From the NCBI RefSeq assembly GCF_011386835.1, contig NC_088796.1, forward strand, positions 66,353,468 to 66,417,467: a DNA stretch of 64,000 bases. The letters are read 5' to 3'. The position numbers were made by a program, and so were the translations under genes. A model generated the notes under the pieces. The model saw nothing but the letters and a program-made list of their open reading frames with translations, ran no database searches and was not told the origin of the DNA. Shown piece after piece: positions 24,401 to 35,929 of the stretch (position 1 is the stretch's first letter; each line of letters starts with the position of its first letter). This DNA is from Chrysemys picta bellii. Lineage: Eukaryota > Chordata > Testudines > Emydidae.

Positions 24401-24618
24401 CTGAGTTTACTTCTTCAGTTCCAGAACTGATTTTGCACAGTTGCACAAAACATCAGCATGCTATAATGTATCATTTATCAATTTGTTTCCTTTTTATAAA
24501 AATAAGAAATAACACAAACCATGTACATTAATATTTTAGTAAACACTCGACTGCTAATGTTCATTTGACTGCACTCAGTCTTCAAGACTGCAGAATAAAT
24601 CTCTGTGAAAAAATAAAA
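21480..24618. other. No gene recognised
   Basis: AT-rich sequence. The 152-codon frame at 21,466-21,924 is low-complexity (Phe-rich from a T-rich run) without a motif. A fragment at about 22,810-22,880 (CAGCACCTAGCACAATGGGG) belongs to the same old repeat family noted near 14.6 kb. The rest shows nothing I can support. Confidence 0.5.
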
Positions 24619-24620
24619 TA

Positions 24621-25408
24621 CAGTAGAACATCAAAGATACAAACACCAGAGTTACGGATTTACCGATCAACCGCACACCATATGGAACTGGAAGTAATCA
24701 ATCAGGCAGCAGTGGAGACCAAAAAAGAGCAACAGCAAATACTGTACTGCCTCAAGGCTTTAGCCCTGAGGCTCAGGGCTTCAGCCACAGGGGGTTGGAG
24801 GTGCAGCCACAGGGAGGGGTAGGGAGGGGGCTCAGGGCTTCTGACCCTCAAGAGCGCCAAGGCTCAGGGCTTTAGACCTGAGGGGAGGGCCTTCAGGGCT
24901 CAGGGCTTCTGCCCTGTGGGAGCACCAGGACTCAGGGCTTTAGACCTGGTGTGTGCACTGGGGCTTGGGGCTTCAGCCCCGTGGCTCCATCCACACCTTC
25001 AGCCCCGCATGGGGCACTGGGGCTTGGCGCTTCAGCCCTGTGGCTCCATTCCCAACTTCAGCCCCCCAGGGGTGCCAGGGCTTGGGTCTTTATCTACAAG
25101 GGGCACACCAGTTTCAACCCCACTGCTCCCCACCCCCCCCTCCATAGCTAAAGCCCCAAGCTTCAGTGCTCCCCATGAGGCTGAAACCAGGAGAGGAACT
25201 GCAGAGCTAAAGCCCAAGTCTCAGCACTCCCCCCAAGTCTAAAGCCCTGAGCCCCGAGGGTCAGAAGTCCTCTCCCCCGCCCCATCCAGAGCTGTGACTG
25301 CTTCCCTACCCTGCAGCTCCAGGCCCCCCATGGCTGAAGACCATACTGTCTTGTTCAAAGTTATGCAACCTCCATTCCCGAGGTGTCCGTAACTCTGAGG
25401 TTCTACTG
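24621..25408. mobile_element. Tigger/mariner-type non-autonomous element (788 bp)
   Basis: The terminal inverted repeats match at 22 of 27 positions. The left end is CAGTAGAACATCAAAGATAC and the right end read on the minus strand is CAGTAGAACCTCAGAGTTAC. TA dinucleotides flank both ends (24,619-24,620 and 25,409-25,410), the Tc1/mariner target. The interior is GC-rich, with repeated GGGCTTCAGCCC-like words, and encodes no transposase. The several short Pro/Gly-rich frames inside are compositional artefacts. The CAGTAGAACCTC-type end suggests the Tigger/pogo branch. Confidence 0.85.
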
Positions 25409-25509
25409 TATCATTCACATGAAGGCACATAGAGCCTGATCCTCATTTTGCAATGGTGTAATTCAGGAGAAACTCTGTTGAAAACAGTGCAGTAACACCA
25501 GCCTAAAGC

Positions 25510-25797
25510 CAGTGTTCCATAAGGGATATAAGGCCCACTGTGAAGAAAACCTGAAGCCAAACCAGGGCTGCTTGCTCAGCTGCATCTCCAACAGTTACCT
25601 GGCATGGTTTACCACCTACTCCATACCTGCCCCTTTTGCAGCGAGAGGGAGACCCTGGTGCACATCTACATCAAATGTGTCAGGTTGCAGCCCCTCTTCC
25701 AGCTCCTCCAAATCCTTCTCATTAAGTTATGGCTGCACTTTTCCCCACAGCTCCTGATCTATGCACACGCCATCCGTGGCCCCACAAAGTTATGAGA
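25510..25797 (+). pseudogene. Tx1-like LINE C-terminal fragment
   Basis: The plus frame at 25,604-25,795 reads CPFCSERETLVHIYIKC, then RLQPLFQLL and HFSPQLLIYAHAIRGPTK. A C-x2-C...H...C knuckle followed by RLxPLF and an IYAHxIRGPTK tail is what I recall from the C-terminus of Tx1-type (L1-superfamily) ORF2 proteins in fish and reptiles. Only the tail is present, with no RT block upstream (a Tigger-like element ends at 25,408). It is a remnant with no function of its own. Confidence 0.6.
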
Positions 25798-26110
25798 GCT
25801 TTGCCTCTGTCTCCTGACCCGCTCGGATTCTGACGACCCAGCTTCAACCTTTGGCCTGTATCTTGTCTCTGACTATGGCACTGATTTGGCTTGTCCCTGG
25901 ACTCTGACCACCCAGCTTTTACCTCCAGCTTGCACCTGGCCTCCAGCTACAGTACTGACTTTGACTTGTCTACAAACTCTGGCCTTGGTTTTAACTCTGG
26001 CCTGCCCCCAGATCTTGGTTCCAGAGCTACCCTCAGCCCAGTCCTGACCCTACATCTGGCTTTGACCTCCGCTACAACCACTATCACGGGGTAATGAGTG
26101 ACAGCCACTA
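25798..26110 (+). repeat. CT-rich pseudo-repetitive stretch
   Basis: Recurring words of the type TCTGGCCTTGG, TTGACCTCC and CTCTGAC in a C/T-rich stretch. Similar stretches often lie in turtle LTR-associated DNA, but no termini are visible. The frames here are compositional. Confidence 0.35.
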
Positions 26111-26226
26111 CTCTTCCCAACTCTGTTACATAATTATAAATAGTCATATAATAAACGTCATAGGCAATATTAAGTTTTCCTCTCACCAACCTCATTCACA
26201 AAATTTCAATGTTATGTTCACATACA

Positions 26227-26600
26227 TTCATAGTCTTTAAGGCCGGATGGGACCATTAGGGGCACCTAATCTGATCTACTACATAACACAGGCCATAGAA
26301 CTTCCTCAAAATAATTCCTAGAACATATCTTTTAGAAAAATGTCCTATCTTGATTTTAAAATTGTCAGTGATGGAGAATTCACCACAACCGTTGCTAAAT
26401 TGTTCCAATGGTTAATTATTCTCACTGTAAAAAATGTACATCTTATTTCTAGTCTGAGTTTGTCTAACTTCAACTTCCAACCACTGAATCATGTTATACC
26501 TTTCTCTCCTACATTGAATAGCCCATTATTAAATATTTATTCCCCATTATTTATTTGGCATATGCAATCTGGTCAAACCAAGCTAACAGCATTCTCATCA
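26227..26600 (-). mobile_element. CR1-type LINE 3' fragment, minus strand
   Basis: Read on the minus strand this ends with the CR1-like 3' block (plus-strand words CATAGTCTTTAAGGCCGGAT, GACCATTAGGGGCACC and TAACACAGGCCATAGAA). Before it lies the LINE C-terminal coding remnant whose minus-strand consensus is NWNxLP-like (plus words AAATTGTTCCAATGGTTAAT and GATGGAGAATTCACCAC). It belongs to an older CR1 subfamily than the copy at 10 kb. It is 5' truncated and non-coding. Confidence 0.82.
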
Positions 26601-26637
26601 ACAATGTTCAAGGCACGAAGACCTCCATAAAGTTGAG

Positions 26638-28740
26638 TCATTTTTCAGTCCTCAATAATGTGTGCCATAGTTTGTGATTGCCCACACTGACATAGTGACT
26701 GTCTCTAAAATGCCACCAAAATTCTACTGCAGCACAAATTCCAGGTTCAGTATGACACTGGTTGAGAAGTCTCCATTGCCTTTGCGGTAAATCAAAACCA
26801 AGCTGATGCTGAGTGGGGTACAAGATAAGATAATTATTTGTCACTTTTTCTGTGAATCATGAAGCTCTACTCTAAATCCTCACCTGGTAAACTTATCCAC
26901 AATGGGTGCTGTGAGGGCAGATGACCATATGGTGTATTAAACAAGTATTTAATTAATGGTAGATATGGCATATAACACAAGTTTGTCATGAGCTTTGCTA
27001 CACTTTTCTCTCTGTGAACATTGCAGAGACCTGGTAATCATGGTAGAGGAGTAGATTTAAGTATGCATGAAATAATACGCATGGTGGAATTAAGTTGTAA
27101 ATCAATCATCCTTGCATAGGTGCCAACTTTCCATTTGCCCAGTGGGTGCTCAACACACCCCCCCCCCAGCCCCTGTCCCGCCTCTTCCCACCCCTGCACC
27201 ACCCTCGTCCCACCTCCATTCCACCCCTTCCCCCAAGTCCCCACCTCTTCTCCACCTCCTCCCCTGACATGCCATGTCCCCGCGCCTCTCCCACCCTCCC
27301 AGAAAGTCCTAAGCACCGCCAAACAGCTGTTAAGCAGGGGGGGCGGGAAGCGCTGGGAGGAAGGTGGAGGAGCGGGGACGCGACACGCTGGGGAGGGATA
27401 AGGAGGTGAGGAGGGGGGAGCTTGGCTGCCGGTGGGTGCGGAGCACCTCCTAATTTTTCTCCATGGGTGCTCCAGCCCCGGAGCACTCACAGAATCGGCG
27501 CCTATGCATCCTTGTGTGAGATGAACGAGTCCATACTGAACCACAGTACTCCGCTACTGAGTAACGAAGTGCCAAGGCTGAAGTGCATAACATTTGGGCA
27601 TTAGCACCCCATGTCATTCCGGCCAGTTTTCCAAGAAGGTTGTTGCGTGTTTTAATCTTAGTCGCTGTCTTTGTAAGATGGTCACAATACATGAACGTTC
27701 TATCCAACGTGACACCTAAATAGATCGGTCTGAATCATGCTTTACTCGCTGACCATTGAGAACTATATTCAACTCTCTGCCCGCTTGTGCATGATGTCAG
27801 TGGAAGACACTTGACACAGTCTTATTTCCATTTGGTATCAGGCACCACCGACGACAATAATCAGCTATAGCTGCATTCAAAACACTCTCAAGTATGTCAA
27901 AAGAGTGTGACTGAGTGCCAGGGCATACATCATCTACATAAACAAACTTGAGAGATCCGATATATGGTATATCATTCAAATATAAATTGAACAACATTGG
28001 AGATAATACTGATCCTTGCAGGCTGCTGTTCTCTCTGATGACTCCAAACACTTGTTCTGTCAGCAATATGCACACAGAAATGGCAATTTCCCCAAAACAG
28101 AGCCATTGCACATACAAACCAACTTAGCATAGTTCTAGACAATTTCACCAAAAGGCCCGTATCCCAAACCGTATCGTATGCCACAGGTCAGGTCACAAAC
28201 AACTGAACCAATTTTCAGCTTATCTTGGAATCCATTTTTGAAAGTGCCAGCACTTGATCACATGTACTACATGCTCTGGTGCCAGCATGCCTTCCAACGA
28301 TGATGAATTTCTTTGTGAAATCAGACGTTCAAGCTCCTTAAAGCAGATGCTTAGAAGAGAAATTGGTCTGTAGCTTGAAGGTAAGTTTGGATTTTTCCCA
28401 GATTTCAGCAAGGCAATGACGTTCACTTGGCACCAGATTCTAGGCAGTCTGGATTCCCACAGAACTCTGCTGAAAAACCAAACAAGACATTCCCGAGCAC
28501 GAGGACCCAGTTGGTTCATGAATTCAGGTGCAAGTCTATCCGATCCGGGAGCTGTACCATTTTAAAATCATTCAGCACTTTATCCATTTCCAGACTAATG
28601 CATGGCTCCATCATACTGTCAGCTGAATTACTCCTTAGGAAACACTGCCACTCATGTACCTGTCATTTGACAACTCTGACAAAAGAAGCTTTGGCGACCT
28701 TCAACAGATGACTGACCATCTGATTTAGGTAGTGATATAC
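26638..28740 (-). pseudogene. Jockey-like LINE reverse transcriptase, broken and interrupted
   Basis: Minus-strand blocks in order are VNVIALLKSGKNPNLPSSYR then PISLLSICFKELERLI (28.3-28.45 kb), and AYDTVWDTGLL (28.15 kb, first Asp region). SLQGSVLSPMLFNLYLNDIP and FVYVDDV follow (27.9-28.05 kb; YVDD replaces YADD), with NGNKTVSSVFH. Then come HLTKTATKIKTRNNLLGKLA and SVAEYCGSVWTRSSHT (27.5-27.7 kb), LQLNSTMRIISCILKSTPLP (27.04-27.11 kb), and the distal GFDLPQRQWRLLNQCHT (26.8 kb). This matches, block for block, a jockey-like non-LTR retrotransposon protein. Frame changes and stops kill it. A hAT MITE (27,115-27,506) interrupts it, and CR1 pieces abut both ends. Confidence 0.78.
27115..27506. 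mobile_element. Non-autonomous hAT-type element, copy 1 of 3 (392 bp)
   Basis: The left end is CATAGGTGCCAACTTTCC; the right end on the minus strand is CATAGGCGCCGATTCTGTG. The 8-bp direct repeats CATCCTTG (27,107-27,114 and 27,507-27,514) are perfect. The interior is C-rich on the left and G-rich on the right, so long Pro-rich frames on both strands here are artefacts. It lies inside the jockey-like LINE, between the blocks ending RSSHTRM and starting LQLNSTM, so it is the younger insertion. Sister copies are at 48,302-48,738 and 55,149-55,447. Confidence 0.92.
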
Positions 28741-29590
28741 TCTTAACCTTCTCTTTACTAAGCTAAATAGATTGTGCTCCTCGAATCTAGCACTGTAAGG
28801 CATGTGTTCTTATCTTTTAATCATTGTCATGGCTCTTCTCTGAACCCTGTCCAATTTATCAACATCCTTTCTGAATTGTGGGCACCAGAACTGGACACAG
28901 TATTACAACAGCAGCCACACCAGTGTCAAATACAGTGATAAAATAACCTCTTTACTCCTATTCTAGATTCCCCTGTGTAGGCAACCCAGGATTATATTAG
29001 CTCTGTTGGCCACAGCATCACACTGGGAGTCCATGGTTAGCTGATTATCCACCATGACCCCCAAATATTTTTCAGAGTCACTACTTCTCAGAATAGAGTC
29101 CCCCGTCAAGTAAGCATGACCTACATTCTTTGTTCCTAGAGGTATACATTTACATTTAGCCATATTAAAAACACACATTGTTTGTTAGCATCCAGTTTAC
29201 CAAGCAATCCAGATTTTGCTTCATTATTTATATAATATACAAACTTTATCAGTGATGATTTTATGTTTTCTTCCAGGTCATTGATAAACATTTTAAATAG
29301 CATGGGACCAAGAACCCCTTCCTGTGGGACACCAGTGGAAACAAACCCACTTAATGACAATTCCCAGTTTACAGTTACATTTTGAGAACTATCAGGTAGC
29401 CACTTTTTAATCCATTTAATGTGTGCCATGTAATTTTATATAATTCTAGCTTTTTAATCAAAATTTCATGCGGTACCAAGTCAAATGCCTTAGAAAAATC
29501 TACGTATATTACATCAACGCTCTTACCTTTATCAATGAAACCTATAATCTCATTAAAAAAAAAGATATCATGTTAGTTTGACAGGACCTA
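28741..29590 (-). pseudogene. CR1-type LINE ORF2 fragment, minus strand
   Basis: Minus-strand frames show STGVPQEGVLGPMLFKMFIN (29.3 kb), then SSLIKFVYYIN in place of the FADD box, then LRSSDSEKYLGVMVDNQLTM and AVANRANIILGCLHRGI (29.0-29.1 kb). The stretch between the RT palm and thumb is deleted, and the catalytic Asp pair is lost (FVYYIN). The 3' part at 28.75-28.95 kb matches the CR1 C-terminal region (plus words CTGAACCCTGTCCAATTTAT and CACCAGAACTGGACACAGTA). It abuts the jockey-like LINE at about 28.74 kb. Confidence 0.82.
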
Positions 29591-31668
29591 TTTTCCTGTG
29601 AGACTTCCATGTGTGTGCGTAACAAAATAAAGGGTTTACAATAAAGCCCAAAAGAAAATGTCTCCTCACAAAGCTGTATCAGCATCTCCTTAGTGTGGAT
29701 AATGAAGGAAAAGCTCACTCAAATCAAGGATTTAAATTGAGTGATTGCAATACAATAAATGTCGGCTTGTTGCACAACCATTCTACATGACCTAGGACCA
29801 GTATTTCTTAATCCTCTCTAAATTGTAAATTCTCTGGGAAGATTAGGTTAAAAAACAAGTCATATTTAAAGCCAAAAGGAAAAATTGTGCCTTGCGTTGT
29901 ACCCATGAAAATCCTTGAATTCTATGTGCCATTACAAACTTCTAGATTATTATCTATTTTATGTGCTGCAACAAGATAGAAAACCCCTTAAGTGAAATCC
30001 TGGCACCGATGGAAGTTTTGCCATGGACTTCTTTGGAGCTCGGATTACAGTGTGTACTTTCAGGGCTACAGCTAAATGTTATATACTTCTCCAGTGTGCT
30101 AGCAGAAAATGTATAAAGATATACAGTTCATTTTTATAAACCATTGCTTTTACATGCCTTTTACAGGTATCTTCAGGCTGTAGGCTGGGCATTACAACAG
30201 CCCCAAATTTTCCTTTTCCCCCATAAAAAGGTGTTGTTTAGCCCACTTCTAAAATTGTAAAATATTTATATTATGTATGAAAGTCATGAACAAGGTATTC
30301 ATTTATTATTATTCATGATAAACAAATTAATCCCACCTGATTCAAAGATCCAAGCACTGTTATTCTTCTTGTGTTCCCTATTTTGTGCCTTTGTCCCTTA
30401 TTTTGTCCTGCTAGAGTAATTAGATATGTATCTGCCACAAAATCTTTCTACCCATAAGAAAAGTTTAAGTTCTGCTCAAGACTTTTCCGTCACATAATGT
30501 CTCTGCAGATTCAGAACCAGATGCACATGTATGTCTGACTGTATTTTTCACTTCAAATACTTTGAAGACAGCAGAACCAGTAAAGAAAATATAATGTGAA
30601 GGCGGGACAGATACACAAAACATATCCCCTGAAATGTATTTAGGTTTTTACAAAACATTTCCAGATTTTTTCAGGCCAAGTTCTAGGTTGTTAGTCATAC
30701 TTAGCTACATGAATTATTCATTAAAATGAGAGCTGTCCAAATGAATTGCTTTAAAATTTTATTCTTATAAAACACAACAAAAACACGTACAATCTCATTT
30801 AGGCTTAAGCAGTGCTATTTATTCTTTCTGTTAGAGATTAGTAATGAAGATACCCATACGTGTTCTTCCAAAACCATTGTTTTTTGGCAAGATTGATTCC
30901 TGTTTATATAGCTTCACCTAAAGAAGACCTTCTATATTTCATGCTACAAATAACACACCTGGGTTTCATCATTTTTATTTTACTGCATAATTGCTTGAGA
31001 TATAAAATTTATATCTGATAGTTAACTTTGCAGGTTGTCTTTGATCAATGCAAGATCTTTTAAGCTGTAAATATGGAGTATCACTAAACATCAGATTAAA
31101 AAAAACCTGTATCTTTATTTCTATCTGTATTTCAACATTTACATCAATTCAGAATGATATTGTCTTCAGAGCTAAACAGATATAGTTTTCCTAAATGTTG
31201 GCATCTTAGAAATATTTCAGTATATACAATAAAAAGATGTGGCTTTGTGTCCTCTTCAAATTGTTTGCTATGATATATCTATTTCTATATAAAAAAGTAA
31301 GAATTAATCTCCTATCTTCTATTTGTCATATTGCAGTGGGTTTGTCCATAAAATGCACTTTATGCATGTAGGCAGGATGTACCATCTCAGTGGTATTGCA
31401 AACGCAATCCTGGACAGACCTCCACACACCGTATACTGAAAGAAACAGTGCTGAAAATTCAGTAAGGAGCATACTTCCCTTTGTGTCAATACTGACACAT
31501 GGTTTGGGTGGTAACCAAGCTGCTGGATTTTTAGATGAGCTATAAAACCAAGACCCTAACCACTTGCAATAATTCAGCATGCTATGACACTTTTCACAGC
31601 CCTAGTGGCCTGGCCTAATTTCCAATTTTGGTATTTACATAACAGCTAACTAAATCCCATTTTCATTA
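29591..31668. other. No gene recognised
   Basis: AT-rich non-coding sequence with no convincing frame, motif or repeat termini. The short frame at 31,326-31,580 (minus strand) has no motif. Confidence 0.55.
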
Positions 31669-31785
31669 TCAATTCGATTCACCAGTTGAGATTTGCAAAG
31701 CAATGCAGGGGATTTACTGTTAATTAATGGAAGTTGTGTAGCTAAATCCCCTGCACTGATTCAAAAATCTCAATTGGTCAATTGA
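31669..31785. repeat. 117-bp imperfect inverted repeat
   Basis: The left arm begins TCAATTCGATTCACCAGTTG and ends with TGCAGGGGATTTA. The right arm read on the minus strand begins TCAATTGACCAATTGAG and ends TGCAGGGGATTTA. Arms are about 45 bp around a short AT-rich loop. This is a MITE-like foldback with no coding capacity and no duplication I could confirm. Confidence 0.75.
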
Positions 31786-34700
31786 CTTCCTGTCCAAAAC
31801 TATTTTGTTTTGTCATCATGCACTACCTGCCTCCTTCCAGTCTAATAGGTCTTTGTTCCAAATATTCATTGGTAGAGGAATCATGTGTATTGTAATTGTG
31901 TGTATATAGGAAATGTTAGGTTCCCAACAGGTCTCCCCAGATATGTACATAAAATGACATTTTGTTTTAATTGGTGAAAGATATACATATCGTGTAGCAT
32001 CTGTAAAAGGTTAAAAATATTGCAATAATGTAACAAAGTATAAAATAATGTAAATTCAATTGGTGTGTGTATAATTTTTTGATCAACTTTTTACTTTATC
32101 AAGGATTGGATTATTCACCACCTCCCGCTTTTTACTTTTTTCTTTACATTTGCAGCTAAATGTTGTGCTCATCACAGTGAGGAACTAACAACACTGGTTG
32201 GAGTCAAGCAGAGTGTAGACTGGTACAGTAGTAGGCTATCTTCTTCATTTAGCTCTGGCAAGGTACCCTAATTCTATCTTCCATCATACTTGTAAGGACC
32301 TTATCCAATGCCCTTTGAAGTCAATGGAAGTCCTTCAAATGATGTCAATGGGGTTTGGAATAAACCCATAGTCCCTGGTCTGTCTTGAGCAGAAACAACC
32401 AATCATGTTAAAATGTACCAAAGTGTAAAGCAGTTTTAGGAGGGAGACAAATAGTGACCAAAATGTGATTATCAGAATTATTTTCATTTATGACTCAAAT
32501 CTGTGAGGAGCTCCTCTCAGTTAACCTCCTTATAGGGCCTCTCATAAATGGTATTTCCAGAGGGGAAAGGATTTGTGACAGTATTTCATTCACCAACTTT
32601 CCTTAGGTTAGTACTTGCCACCTGAGGTAGGCTTTGAACCCAGTTCTCCAGAGGTGATAGGTTTCAACACTATTTTAATTTACTGGCTAGTCTCCCTATT
32701 TTCAAGCATTTATTATCACATTTTCTTCATTAATATTTTATTTGTTTTGCATCTAATTTAGCTCCAAGGACTTCACCTCTTCCTTTTCTAGTCACATTAT
32801 AGATTATCTATTATAGATAGATACAGCTGTTTTATTTTGGCATTATCGGAATATTGTATTTATTATGGATGAATATTATTATTGTATTATTGTATTTATA
32901 CACAACTCTGAGCAATTCCTCTCCTGCTTCTTTGTTGATCCTGGATGGTAGTAATTTACTGCTGGCTTATATCAGTAGCAAATTACTTACCCCTCCACAC
33001 ATTAGCTATGCAAATTGGGTCAGTGAATAGGATGAGGCAGAGGCAAAGTTCTGTTTTCATATCAAAAGAAACAAACACATATTTAAAAAGACAACAGAAA
33101 GAGATAAGTATTTAGCCTGGCATTCAATGGGCCTCTCTTTTCTCACCTGTAAATTGTACAGGCAAATATATCGTATTTGTGGGTACAAAATTTAAACCTG
33201 AAATTTTGGCCCACAATACAAGTTTTTCACTCCTCCAGTGATGGTGAGGGACTGTGGATGGGATTCTGAATGGTTTTTCACACTAAAAGCAATACAGGTT
33301 GTTTCTTGTTTTGTAACTATTGAATTCTAATGTATTGCCTATTATCACAGCACACATGCAGTCCTAATCATTTGCCATAAAATGAGGGATGGTTGAGAGA
33401 GAGGAGTTATTTGGGATACAAAACAAGGCCTATTATACTTGACATATTTAATTACTATATTTCCATGACAGTTTGATCTTTTCACACTAAGCACCCCAGA
33501 ACTTTTCCTGAAAATTGTTATTTTTTGGAACACTGTCATTATGGAGAAGGCCACATGGCTCAGAGTAAAATTTGAAAGACCGGTTGTCTACAAAAGATTT
33601 CAGCACTTGTTAAATGCCTGGGATCAGAAAGGCCATTGACTCCTGAATGTAGAAAGGACAACAGTGTTTTGCTCCTGTATATTTCAAATGACCCCATCAG
33701 CTGAAAAAGATAAACTAAGTCTGTACAAATATTTGTTTTAAAAGACCCCTCTAAGGATCTTGCTGTTCCCCTATATAATTTTAATTTCCCCATTTTTCCA
33801 AAGGGCTAACATTGAATAAATTTTGGAAAAATAATATTAATAGCAGCAGCACACAGGAAATCAATTTGCAGTCCCATAATGAACTGTGATATCGTAAACA
33901 CAATCTGAGGATGAGGAAAGAAACATGATATAAGATTAAAAGGTTCAGATTCTCTCTCATGCAGACTTTTTGCATTAAAAAAAAAAAGATTCCTCTGTAA
34001 GGGAGCATTAGCTAACAAACAAAAATGTCTTAAGCTGTAGTACTTTGTACCCTATACTTATAGAAACTGGAGATGCAATTTTTAATATAGATCCTATCCT
34101 TATTTCAGCTTTCCTTTCACTAAAATGTGAAAATTGGGAAAGAGTGGCCTTTATAAAAAAAAGAAGCTTCTTAACCCCCTTATTTATTCTGCCAATTATT
34201 TTTTGTGTATTCTTGTAATTAAAGCCATTCTGGGCCTCCATGTCAACCCTGATTCTCATTGATCAATACCATAGTTTAACAAAAAAGAAGGAGAAGATCT
34301 CTGTCGTTAGATTTTGCCCGTACTTGTACAAATAAGATTAGAAGCAGCATGTATAGTGAGTTGTGAGTACATGACATTTTCCCAATAAGTGTTTTTCATT
34401 ATTCTGAAGTGTGCATAAAACTCCTGCCACATTGAATCTTCCAACTTGGCACCATTTGTCATTTAGGATTTGAGTTCTACGAGTACCCGAATTATCAGAA
34501 AAGAAATGTAGCCGTTATTAGAAATTATCATTGTATCTGCATACTGACATGTTTTATTAGGCAAAATAGCAATGTTTTCAATGCATCATTCAGGGCCAAA
34601 TTCTCTAGATGTACTCAGACAAAACACCCAATGACATGCAGTCATTGCCTTAGGAGTTTTGCCTAAGTCTTGAGTAAGGATCAGAGGATTTGGTCCTTAG

Positions 34701-34886
34701 ACACTTCCCCATAACTCTTTGCCTTCCTTCCATCAACTAACAGTCAAACCATTTAAATATAGTGGACCAAATTTAGCTCCAAGCCTTGTATAGTTGGACT
34801 AAAAAGGTAAAATCCTGGCCCAGTTTACATCAACAGGAATCTTGATGCTGACTTCAACAGAGCCAGAATTTCACTCATGGTAATTA
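31786..34886. other. No gene recognised
   Basis: AT-rich sequence. Short minus-strand frames at 33,345-34,259 overlap each other without any motif. Words such as GGATTTGGTCC (34.6 kb) and AATCCTGGCCC (34.8 kb) hint at old diffuse interspersed repeats. Confidence 0.5.
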
Positions 34887-35060
34887 AGAGCTTGTCTAGA
34901 CAGGGAAATTTACCAATCTAATTATACTGCTATAGTTTTACTGATATAACTATCCATGTGGATACTCTTATTCCATGGAGCTATACTATTATGACTTTAG
35001 CAATATAGACATATATTGGTATAATTAGGCTGGTATATTTTCCCACATAGATAAGCTCAG
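34887..35060. mobile_element. MITE-like element with GAGCTTGTCTA ends
   Basis: The left end is AGAGCTTGTCTAGACAGGGA; the right end on the minus strand is TGAGCTTATCTATGTGGGAA. The match continues into ATTTACC/ATATACC, giving imperfect inverted ends of about 28 bp over 174 bp. The interior is rich in TATACTGG-like words. It resembles turtle MITEs of the PIF/Harbinger type, but no TWA duplication is visible. Confidence 0.65.
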
Positions 35061-35929
35061 AGGCACCCAACCTTACAAACAAAGGGAGTGAGAAAACAAA
35101 TCTCAATATTTTAAAACAATTCTCTACATATTTCTAAAATATTTCTTTCTGTGTCATATACAGCATACATAATGAGGTACCCTCAGTAGTCTGGGATGGC
35201 TCCATTTTTAAGAAATGGCACTCACTTGCACAACGTAACACTGAGGTCAGAAAAGATTCAGAAAAGGATTAGAAGTGTCTATGAAAAATGAAAAAAAAAT
35301 CTATATTTACATTAGCTAGGATAAAAAAATAAAATGAATGAAAGATATACGTCTGCAGGCCTTAAGCTAACCAACATTCAGACACAAAAGAAATACATCC
35401 TGTAGAAATATTTGACCTATTGGTACCTAATTTAAAACAAGTAGCTTCTGTAATTTGTCAAATTATCTATCCACTTGGTTTTAATTGCAGACACCAGTCA
35501 ATCCTTTTCATGGGGAAAGTTACCAATATATTCTGAATTTTATAACATAATTCTACAATATCTGTGAGACACAAATGTAACAAAAAATGCAGCTATTCTG
35601 CAGTTGTTATTCAGAGGATGATTGTGCTGTACCTTAAACTCACTCAGTAGTTTTCCAGGATGAAGCAACATGCTTTGCTCATATGAAGAAATGAAAAACA
35701 ACTTCAAAACTATTTAGTTTGCTTTTTCTGTAAAATGGGAACTTAAAAACCCCTTCTGTTTTGCTTCATTCTCTCTTAAACTGGCAGAAGAATATAATAT
35801 CACAACTTCATTTTGCAATGGACCCAGCAGTTCCTTTTTTAATAGACCTTCTTAGACTTTTGGTATCGTTATAATGACTGCAAGACATGAATGCCTTTAA
35901 AGTGGCTTCACTGTACATCATAACACACT
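35061..35929. other. No gene recognised
   Basis: AT-rich non-coding sequence between a MITE-like repeat and the Penelope-like remnant. No motif was found. Confidence 0.5.

Noticed and set aside
24916..25242. Pro/Gly-rich frames in three phases
   Set aside because: They lie inside the GC-rich interior of the Tigger-like element and are open only because of composition.
27038..27544. 168-codon minus frame
   Set aside because: Most of it is the C/G-rich body of the hAT MITE. Only its last residues (LQLNSTMRIIS) are real LINE remnant.
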